A stretch of 5,573 nucleotides of DNA, from contig JANYAG010000087.1 of the NCBI GenBank assembly GCA_025361465.1, positions 1-5,573 of the forward strand, read 5' to 3'. The notes under the pieces are model-generated. The model was not told where the DNA came from, did not search any database, and worked only from the letters and a program-made list of their open reading frames with translations. Made by a program: the position numbers and the translations under genes. The DNA is from Gemmatimonadota bacterium (GTDB lineage: Bacteria; Gemmatimonadota; Gemmatimonadetes; Gemmatimonadales; GWC2-71-9). This document shows, one piece after another, positions 1 through 4,686 of this stretch (the stretch's first letter is position 1; the number at the start of each line of letters is the position of its first letter).

Positions 1-66
1 ATCGGTGACGGAGATACGCACCGAGCCGAGTGGCCGCCCCAGCAGGTCGCGCGGTGGGATAATCAT
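1..66 (-). CDS. moaA: GTP 3',8-cyclase MoaA, N-terminal fragment (continues beyond window)
   Basis: Only the first 22 codons are inside the window. From the ATG at 66-64 the frame stays open to base 1 and reads GRPLGSVRISVTD at residues 10-22. This is the hallmark N-terminus of MoaA, which in the family is followed at once by R-C-N-x-x-C-x-x-C, the radical-SAM [4Fe-4S] cluster motif; that motif would begin just past the window edge. MoaA is a cytoplasmic radical SAM enzyme that, with MoaC, turns GTP into cyclic pyranopterin monophosphate, the first step of molybdenum cofactor synthesis. Its ATG overlaps the moaE stop codon in an ATGA junction, so translation is probably coupled to moaE. No separate ribosome binding site is evident. 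The match is short but specific, and the moaD-moaE context supports it. The cluster cysteines and C-terminal domain cannot be seen here. Confidence 0.88.
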   Translation of the reverse strand, partial: MIIPPRDLLGRPLGSVRISVTD

Positions 67-503
67 CGCGGCCCTGGAGATTCGGTTCCGGCGCCGAGGG
101 TCGGATCCACCCATGCCTCCGCGCCATCGGCGTACCGTTCCCGCTTCCAGATGGGCAGCCGCGCCTTGACCTCCTCGATCATCCAGCGGCAGGCATCGAA
201 CGCTTCATCCCGGTGCCCTGCGGCAACCACGATGGCGACGGCACAATCGCCGATGGCGAGTTCTCCGATGCGATGTACCATGGCGACGCCGACCGGCCAG
301 CGCCGTTCGGCCGTCGTCACGATCTCGGCGCAAACCTTCTCAACCATTGGTTCATAAGCCGAATAGCCAAGCGAGGTTACCGCTCGGCCGCCGTGGTGGT
401 CACGAACTTGGCCAACGAAACTCACCACGGCGCCACGGTCTGGACGCCGAACCTGGTCCTCGAGGTTCCGCAGATCGACTGGCAACCGGCTCAGGTAGGG
501 CAT
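63..503 (-). CDS. moaE: Molybdopterin synthase catalytic (large) subunit MoaE
   Basis: This 146-residue protein has the normal length for MoaE. The enzyme uses two MoaD C-terminal thiocarboxylates to put the dithiolene sulfurs into cyclic pyranopterin monophosphate, giving molybdopterin, in a cytoplasmic MoaD2-MoaE2 heterotetramer. Visible family motifs are GAVVSFVGQVRDHH (24-37), AYEPMVEK (49-56), RRWPVGVAMVHRIGELAIGD (67-86), AGHRDEAFDAC (95-105) and the active-site stretch VKARLPIWKRE (112-122). The conserved active-site lysines are probably K113 and K120, with R34, H97 and R98 lining the pocket. The last 15 residues are Gly/Pro-rich and unconserved. The ATG at 503 is three bases after the moaD stop codon and is preceded at 7 bases by GGGTGG, a plausible ribosome binding site inside moaD. 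The stop codon overlaps the moaA start. Position between moaD and moaA makes the call secure. Confidence 0.96.
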   Translation of the reverse strand: MPYLSRLPVDLRNLEDQVRRPDRGAVVSFVGQVRDHHGGRAVTSLGYSAYEPMVEKVCAEIVTTAERRWPVGVAMVHRIGELAIGDCAVAIVVAAGHRDEAFDACRWMIEEVKARLPIWKRERYADGAEAWVDPTLGAGTESPGPR

Positions 504-506
504 CGT

Positions 507-749
507 TCAGCCACCCGCGAGCGGCGGCAGGAGTGCTAACTCGTCTCCTGGCATCAACCTGCGCGCCGAGTCGCTCTGCTCGAAGTTGACCGCGACGAAC
601 GGAACTGCCGGAAGCGACTCGCCCCCCGGGAGATCCCGGAGGGCGCTGATCAAATCCGCGACGGACGCACCATCGCGCAACACGACGGCAATTTCAGGGG
701 CGCCGAAGAGCTCCGCGTACCGGGCAAAGAGGAGCACGCGAAAGGACAT
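507..749 (-). CDS. moaD: Molybdopterin synthase sulfur-carrier subunit MoaD
   Basis: An 80-residue ubiquitin-like sulfur carrier. In this family the C-terminal glycine is adenylated by MoeB and converted to a thiocarboxylate that donates sulfur to precursor Z inside the MoaE active site. The sequence opens with a beta-strand, SFRVLLFARYAELFG (2-16), has a helix around 28-40 (ASVADLISALRDL), a second strand VPFVAVNFE (49-57), and ends in GDELALLPPLAGG (68-80) with the diagnostic terminal Gly-Gly. Two starts are possible within GTGATG. The ATG at 749 shares one base with the HU-gene stop codon; the GTG at 752 would add one Met and give a four-base overlap. I chose the ATG. Either way translation is probably coupled to the upstream HU-like gene. 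moaE follows after three bases. The small size, fold pattern and C-terminal Gly-Gly make ThiS or other carriers less likely, given the neighbouring moaE. Confidence 0.94.
   Translation of the reverse strand: MSFRVLLFARYAELFGAPEIAVVLRDGASVADLISALRDLPGGESLPAVPFVAVNFEQSDSARRLMPGDELALLPPLAGG
511..516 (-). promoter_or_regulatory. Likely ribosome binding site of moaE, inside the last codons of moaD
   Basis: GGGTGG lies seven bases upstream of the moaE ATG at 503. Its GGTGG core is formed by the two glycine codons (GGT GGC) that encode the essential C-terminal Gly-Gly of MoaD. The same bases may thus serve as the thiocarboxylation site codons of MoaD and the Shine-Dalgarno element of moaE. This is inferred from sequence only. 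Confidence 0.5.
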
Positions 750-1090
750 CACGACTCATCATCATCGTCGAGATCGGAGTCGTCGGGGATGTACTCCTCG
801 TGTGCCACGAGAGCACGCAACTCCTTGCTGGGCTTGAACACAGGCACGGGACGCGCGGCCACTTCGACGGGATCGCCCGTCCTCGGATTACGCGCCATCC
901 GCGTCTTGCGACGACGGATCTTGAATGTCCCGAATCCGCGGACTTCGATGTTGTGTTGATCTCGCATGGCCTGCTTCACCGCGTCGAGAAAAGCATCGAC
1001 AACGCGGGCACAGTCCTTCTTGGAGATCATTGGCCCCGACGTGCGGGCAATGGCTGCGGTCACTTGTTCAACGAGATCGGCCTTGGTCAT
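749..1090 (-). CDS. HU/IHF-family nucleoid DNA-binding protein with acidic C-terminal tail
   Basis: A 113-residue member of the HU/IHF family, small dimeric proteins that bind and bend DNA and organise the nucleoid. The helical base is at MTKADLVEQVTAAIA (1-15) and the second helix spans roughly 24-43. The core motif IEVRGFGTFKIRRR is at 48-61, the beta-arm carries RNPRTGDPVEV at 67-77 with the intercalating proline of the family at P69, and the C-terminal helix starts at FKPSKELR (85-92). Beyond the usual ~95-residue end is a strongly acidic tail: from E98 to S113 ten of sixteen residues are Asp or Glu. The arm is notably Arg/Lys-rich. I chose the ATG at 1090 because the family N-terminus begins there and GAGGGAG lies just upstream; an in-frame GTG at 1138 would add 16 unrelated residues. 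The stop codon overlaps the moaD start. I cannot tell HU from IHF-like subclass, so no symbol is given. Confidence 0.93.
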   Translation of the reverse strand: MTKADLVEQVTAAIARTSGPMISKKDCARVVDAFLDAVKQAMRDQHNIEVRGFGTFKIRRRKTRMARNPRTGDPVEVAARPVPVFKPSKELRALVAHEEYIPDDSDLDDDDES

Positions 1091-1091
1091 C

Positions 1092-1107
1092 GCTCCCTCG
1101 GGGAAGC
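1092..1107 (-). promoter_or_regulatory. Hairpin covering the ribosome binding site of the HU-like gene
   Basis: On the transcript strand the stem pairs UCCC with GGGA around a three-base loop. It is extended by a GC/GC two-base step after a one-base bulge. The 3' arm contains most of GAGGGAG (1099-1093), the likely Shine-Dalgarno element for the ATG at 1090. Folding could limit initiation. The stem is short, so this is a candidate only. Confidence 0.35.
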
Positions 1108-1134
1108 GGCCAGGGGCCCGTTGGGGGCCCCGCC
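1108..1134 (-). repeat. Strong GC-rich inverted repeat in the HU leader, downstream of carA
   Basis: Two perfect 7-base arms (GGGGCCC at 1113-1119 and GGGCCCC at 1125-1131, plus strand) flank a 5-base loop. Outer GGC (1108-1110) and GCC (1132-1134) add three more pairs across a 2-base bulge. On the minus strand the stem is followed by GCTTCC rather than a T-run, so it is not a canonical intrinsic terminator. It may be a leader structure for the HU mRNA, an RNA-processing or stabilising stem at the 3' end of the carA message, or a protein-binding palindrome. Confidence 0.6.
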
Positions 1135-1142
1135 ACACGCGA

Positions 1143-1172
1143 TATGTACGCCCGTTAAGCGTTGCCTGTCAA
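1143..1172 (-). promoter_or_regulatory. Candidate sigma70-type promoter for the HU-moaDEA unit
   Basis: A perfect TTGACA (1172-1167) overlaps the carA stop codon. Eighteen bases downstream is TACATA (1148-1143), a weak -10 (three of six positions of TATAAT) but in the most AT-rich patch of the intergenic region. Transcription would begin near 1136, giving a leader of about 45 bases that contains both hairpins before the HU start. The weak -10 and the chance that TTGA arises from coding sequence keep confidence moderate. Confidence 0.45.
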
Positions 1173-2302
1173 GAGGTTGCGGCCTTTTGCCCCAACCGGG
1201 AGGTGATCGCCCCGAGAAACTGCTTGAAGTGAGGCAGGGCGTCATGGGGGCCAGGGGCGGCCTCCGGATGGTACTGCACGGCGAAGATCGGGAGTGTCCG
1301 ATGGCGCAGACCCTCGACCGTCCCGTCGTTCAGGTTCAGGTGGGTCACCTCGAGGTCCGGGGCACCTGGAACCCCTTCACGCCCACCTTCAACGGCAAAT
1401 CCGTGATTCTGGGTGGTAATGAGGACCCGGCCGGTGGCCAGGTCCTGAACGGGGTGGTTTCCCCCCCGGTGGCCGTAGGAGAGCTTCCTGGTGCCACCCC
1501 CATAGGCCAGACCCAGCAGTTGGTGCCCGAGGCAGATCCCGAACATCGGCGTCCCGCTATCTCCTAGCGCCCGGATGGTCTCGCGGGCGTATCCGACCGC
1601 CGCGGGATCACCCGGTCCATTGGAGAGGAAGACCCCGGCCGGCTCCATCGCCAACACGTCGGCGGCCGGCGTGGTGGCCGGAACCACTGCCACGCGCAGG
1701 CCGGACGCCTCAAGCATCCGGACGATATTCCGCTTCATTCCGAAGTCGTACGCGACCACCAGGGGACCCACGCCCGTGGCGTACGACGTGGCGGTCGTGG
1801 CACGAGAGGCCAAGTCGAGTCCATCCATCGACGGCGAGGCGAGGAGCTCGGCGGTCAAGACCGCTGTCGGGGCGCTGCCTTCGGCGATCACCCCGCGCAT
1901 GGCACCGCGCTCCCGAAGATGCCTGGTCAGTCGCCGAGTATCGACCTCGGTCAGGATCGGAATCCCCGCCTGTTCGAGCCAATCACTGAGGGAGGTCGTC
2001 GCCTGCCAGTTCGAGTGGTGCCGGGACAACTCGCGCACAATCACGCCGCTGATCTGCGGTCGGCTTGATTCATCATCGGTCGCGGTGATGCCGTAGTTGC
2101 CAATCATCGGCGCCGTCATGACGACGATCTGACCGAGATAGCTCGGGTCAGTGAAGGTCTCCTGGTACCCACTGAGGTTCGTGGTGAAGACCACTTCGCC
2201 AAACGCCTTGGCGCTCCCATTGGAGAGCTGGCCAGCGTACCAGGTGCCGTCCTCGAGCAAAACAAAGGCGGGACGCTCTGTCCCGCCTCTGGTCGCTTCC
2301 AT
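1169..2302 (-). CDS. carA: Carbamoyl-phosphate synthase small (glutaminase) subunit CarA
   Basis: A 377-residue protein close to the usual CarA length (~380). CarA hydrolyses glutamine and channels ammonia to CarB, which makes carbamoyl phosphate for arginine and pyrimidine synthesis in the cytoplasm. The N-terminal CPSase domain shows FGEVVFTTNLSGYQETFTDP (35-54, counted from the GTG start) and TEVDTRRLTRHLRERGAMRG (119-138). The C-terminal class I amidotransferase domain shows VAYDFGMKRNI (184-194), SNGPGDP (228-234), the nucleophile loop FGICLGHQ with C258, the GHRGGNHPV segment (278-286), TQNHGFAV (298-305) and YHPEAAPGPHD with H346 and E348, completing the Cys-His-Glu triad. Two starts sit in GTGATG: the chosen ATG at 2302 shares one base with the secG stop, and the GTG at 2305 would overlap it by four. 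No carB follows in this window; the next gene is HU-like. Regulation by arginine or pyrimidines is not visible. Confidence 0.97.
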   Translation of the reverse strand: MEATRGGTERPAFVLLEDGTWYAGQLSNGSAKAFGEVVFTTNLSGYQETFTDPSYLGQIVVMTAPMIGNYGITATDDESSRPQISGVIVRELSRHHSNWQATTSLSDWLEQAGIPILTEVDTRRLTRHLRERGAMRGVIAEGSAPTAVLTAELLASPSMDGLDLASRATTATSYATGVGPLVVAYDFGMKRNIVRMLEASGLRVAVVPATTPAADVLAMEPAGVFLSNGPGDPAAVGYARETIRALGDSGTPMFGICLGHQLLGLAYGGGTRKLSYGHRGGNHPVQDLATGRVLITTQNHGFAVEGGREGVPGAPDLEVTHLNLNDGTVEGLRHRTLPIFAVQYHPEAAPGPHDALPHFKQFLGAITSRLGQKAATS

Positions 2303-2682
2303 CACGGCTTCTGGCTCGGCGTCTTCGCGGGAGCCGCCGGCGTCGTGGCCGGTGGTGGCGCGGTGGTCGCGCCGGGGAGCGGGGCGGCAGGAAGTTCCTG
2401 CTGCCCGCGCGATTGCTGCTGCAGTTGCTTCGCCACTTCAGAGGCCCCGCTCCGGCGCGCAGAATTGGTGAGCGTCAGGAGCAGCGCCAACCCCATGAAC
2501 AGGCCGCCGGTCCACCACGTCATCCGGGTCAGGATGGAGGTTGCCTGTCGGCCACCCAGCACCTGCGATGCGGTCCCACCGCCGAGCGAGGCGAGACCGC
2601 CCCCCTGCCCGGCTTGCATGAGGATCACGGCCCCGAGGAGCAGGCCGTCGATGAGCATCAGGGTCAGCAACACGTTGAACAT
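2302..2682 (-). CDS. secG: Protein-export membrane protein SecG
   Basis: A 126-residue SecG, the small accessory subunit of the SecYEG translocon in the inner membrane, which assists SecA-driven export. Transmembrane segment 1 spans about 3-22 (VLLTLMLIDGLLLGAVIL). The conserved cytoplasmic-loop signature MQAGQGGGLASLGGG (22-36) follows, then GGRQATSILTRMTWW (43-57) and transmembrane segment 2 at about 56-73. From about 76 onward the protein is a hydrophilic Gln-rich then Ala/Pro/Thr-rich tail, longer than in minimal SecG. The ATG at 2682 is chosen because the family N-terminus begins here; the same frame is open upstream to 2919 but lies over tpiA and reads as non-homologous sequence. It is 58 bases from tpiA, with a candidate promoter in the gap. 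Its stop overlaps the carA start, so carA is probably translated from the same message. Confidence 0.93.
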   Translation of the reverse strand: MFNVLLTLMLIDGLLLGAVILMQAGQGGGLASLGGGTASQVLGGRQATSILTRMTWWTGGLFMGLALLLTLTNSARRSGASEVAKQLQQQSRGQQELPAAPLPGATTAPPPATTPAAPAKTPSQKP

Positions 2683-2715
2683 CAGGGTATCCCGTTGGTT
2701 CAGGCCAAGTCTGTA

Positions 2716-2744
2716 AAGATAAGACCTTGCCCCTCTCCCCTCAA
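2716..2744 (-). promoter_or_regulatory. Candidate sigma70-type promoter for secG-carA
   Basis: TTGAGG (2744-2739, four of six consensus positions) overlaps the tpiA stop codon. Exactly 17 bases later comes TATCTT (2721-2716, four of six). A start near 2709 would leave about 27 bases before the secG ATG. The patch around TCTTATCTTTACAG is clearly more AT-rich than its surroundings. It could let secG-carA be expressed apart from the glycolytic genes; read-through from tpiA is equally possible because no terminator is seen. Confidence 0.4.
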
Positions 2745-3496
2745 CTACCCGCTGTTGCGGCACAGAGCCCCGCCCAGGTCTCCGGATCCAGCGACGCCCC
2801 ACCGACCAGCACACCGTCGATCCCCGGAACGGCCAGCAGCTGGGCCACATTTCCCTGGTTGACCGAGCCGCCATAGAGCACACGGGTGTCCGTCGGGAGG
2901 CCCATTTCGGCCAGAACACTGCGGATCACCTGATGCACCGCGCCGGCGTCCTCCGGGGTGGCATTCCGGCCCGTCCCGATGGCCCAGACCGGTTCATAGG
3001 CGACGATCAGATCGGCACCGGGAGCCACCCCGGCGAGTCCGGCTCGCAATTGGCGCGCGACAACCGCTGCCGTCTGTCCGGCCTCGCGCTCCGCCAGCTG
3101 TTCGCCCACACAAAGGATCACCAGCAGCCCGCCATTCAGCGCCGCGCGCACCTTCTTGTTGGTCTCGGCGTCGGTTTCGCCGAACACATGCCGTCGCTCA
3201 CTGTGGCCGACCAGTGCGGCGGATGCGCCCGCTCCGCGGGCCAGATGAACCGACGTGGCACCGGTGAAGGCACCCTTCGCCTCCCAATGCAGATCCTGCG
3301 CACCGACGAGATAATGCGGTATCCCGTCGAGCCGGGTGGCAACCGCCTCAAGGGAGACGGCCGGCGGGAAGAACGCGACGGTGCGTCCATCGCGCGGCGC
3401 ATCCATCGTCAAGAAGCGATCGAGGTAGGTCCGCGCCTCCCCGGGCGCGAGGTGCATCTTCCAGTTGGCGGCGAAAAAGAGCGGCCGCGCTGTCAC
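2741..3496 (-). CDS. tpiA: Triosephosphate isomerase
   Basis: A 251-residue TIM barrel of normal family length. It interconverts dihydroxyacetone phosphate and glyceraldehyde 3-phosphate in the cytoplasm, as a dimer in most bacteria. Catalytic residues are in place: N11 and K13 in AANWKMH (9-15), H98 in LVGHSERR (95-102) and E168 in AYEPVWAIGTG (166-176), which leads into the flexible loop 6. The phosphate-binding YGGSV (208-212) and GVLVGGASLDPETW (228-241) are also present. At the dimer-interface loop the usual T-G-E reads T-G-A (78-80). The start is GTG at 3496, overlapping the pgk stop as GTGA; there is no obvious Shine-Dalgarno sequence, so translation probably relies on coupling to pgk. 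The N-terminus fits the family, so this start is firm. It completes the gap-pgk-tpiA block. Confidence 0.97.
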   Translation of the reverse strand: MTARPLFFAANWKMHLAPGEARTYLDRFLTMDAPRDGRTVAFFPPAVSLEAVATRLDGIPHYLVGAQDLHWEAKGAFTGATSVHLARGAGASAALVGHSERRHVFGETDAETNKKVRAALNGGLLVILCVGEQLAEREAGQTAAVVARQLRAGLAGVAPGADLIVAYEPVWAIGTGRNATPEDAGAVHQVIRSVLAEMGLPTDTRVLYGGSVNQGNVAQLLAVPGIDGVLVGGASLDPETWAGLCAATAGS

Positions 3497-4686
3497 GCGT
3501 CATCCAGAGCGGCCACGCCGGGCAGTTCCTTCCCCTCAAGGAACTCGAGCGATGCTCCTCCACCGGTCGAGACATGGCTGACCTGATTCTCGAGCCCAGC
3601 CGCAGCGATCGCCGCCGCCGAATCTCCCCCACCCACGATGGTGATCGCCCCCGTGCGGGTGGTCGCCGCGAGGGCGAGTGCCACGCCCATCGTGCCGGCA
3701 TCGAACGGCTTGGTCTCGAAGACACCCATCGGCCCGTTCCATACCACGGTCCTGGCGCCACTGATGATCGCCGCAAATTGCGCCACGCTCGCCGCGCCGA
3801 TGTCGTACATCGCCCAGCCGACGGGGATGGCGTCGCGCGGCACGGTTCGGGTCGGCACTCCGCCTTCGAGCTGCTGGGCGATCACGGCATCGGTCGGCAG
3901 CACCAGCTTGGCACCGGCATCCGCCAGCAGCTGCCGTGCGAGATCGACCTTGTCCAGCTCAACCAGCGAAAGCCCTGTCTCCAGCCCCATCGCCTTGAAG
4001 AAGGTGCAAGCCATCGCCCCACCGATCAGGACGTGATCGACCTTGGGCAGCAGCGCCGCGATCAAGTCGATCTTGCCGGAAATCTTGGCCCCGCCGAGGA
4101 TCGCGACCAGCGGACGCACTGGTTGATTCACCGCCTCGCCGAGGAAGCGCAGTTCCTTCTCCATCAGGAAGCCGGCGACCGCCGGCTTGAGCAGATGCGC
4201 GATGGCTTCTGTGCTGGCGTGGGCTCGATGCGCCGAGCCGAACGCGTCATTGACATACATGTCGCCCAGGGCCGCGAACCGTGCTGCCAACGCCGCGTCG
4301 TTCTGCTCTTCACCGGGGTAATAGCGGGTGTTCTCACCGAGTGCCACCCCCCCGCGCGGAAGATGACGAACGATGCCAACCGACGCCTCGCTGGTCGGAT
4401 CCTCGAGAAAGGTCACGGGCAGGCCCAACAGACCCTCGAGCACCCGGACCACCGGCCGCAGCGAGTACTTCGGATCGCCCGCCGACTTCGGGCGCCCGAG
4501 ATGGGACAGAAGCACCACGCGCGCGCCGCGCTCACGCAGGTAGGTGATGGTTGGCAGCGAGGCACGCACACGGGTGTCGTCCGTCACGAGACCATTGGCC
4601 ATCGGGACGTTGAAGTCCACGCGCACCACCACGCGCTGACCATCAAGGCGCACTCCCTCCAGCTGCCCCAGGGTCCGCTTGCTCAC
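3493..4686 (-). CDS. pgk: Phosphoglycerate kinase
   Basis: A 397-residue PGK of standard bacterial length. It transfers the acyl phosphate of 1,3-bisphosphoglycerate to ADP, making ATP and 3-phosphoglycerate, directly after GAPDH in glycolysis. The N-terminal substrate domain shows RVDFNVP (22-28), SHLGRPK (61-67), ENTRYYPGEE (118-127) and DAFGSAHRAHAST (147-159), supplying the basic patch that holds the triose. The C-terminal nucleotide domain shows LGGAKISGKIDLI (197-209), GGAMACTFFKAMG (222-234), NGPMGVFE (317-324), the GGGDSAAAI loop (352-360) and STGGGASLEFLEG (373-385). Minor departures from the common form are DIGA for DIGP near 295-298 and GGGDS for GGGDT; neither removes a known catalytic residue. 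The start is GTG at 4686, overlapping the gap stop codon as GTGA with no visible Shine-Dalgarno element, implying coupling to gap. Its own stop overlaps the tpiA start in the same way. Confidence 0.97.
   Translation of the reverse strand: MSKRTLGQLEGVRLDGQRVVVRVDFNVPMANGLVTDDTRVRASLPTITYLRERGARVVLLSHLGRPKSAGDPKYSLRPVVRVLEGLLGLPVTFLEDPTSEASVGIVRHLPRGGVALGENTRYYPGEEQNDAALAARFAALGDMYVNDAFGSAHRAHASTEAIAHLLKPAVAGFLMEKELRFLGEAVNQPVRPLVAILGGAKISGKIDLIAALLPKVDHVLIGGAMACTFFKAMGLETGLSLVELDKVDLARQLLADAGAKLVLPTDAVIAQQLEGGVPTRTVPRDAIPVGWAMYDIGAASVAQFAAIISGARTVVWNGPMGVFETKPFDAGTMGVALALAATTRTGAITIVGGGDSAAAIAAAGLENQVSHVSTGGGASLEFLEGKELPGVAALDDA

Noticed and set aside
1108..1134. Intrinsic terminator after carA
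   Set aside because: The stem is strong but is not followed by a T-run on the minus strand, so it is listed as an inverted repeat of unknown role.
1091..1138. N-terminal extension of the HU-like protein from a GTG at 1138
   Set aside because: The added 16 residues are unlike any HU N-terminus and overlap the GC hairpin. The ATG at 1090 has a ribosome binding site and begins exactly at the family N-terminus.
800..1567. Plus-strand open frame (about 255 codons) across the HU gene and the carA 3' end
   Set aside because: It crosses two well-supported genes and an intergenic region on the other strand, has no family features, and is explained by codon bias of carA and HU.
2683..2919. Upstream extension of the secG frame to 2919
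   Set aside because: Those codons lie over the conserved C-terminus of tpiA and give Trp/Arg-rich sequence with no SecG similarity. The true membrane-spanning N-terminus starts at 2682.
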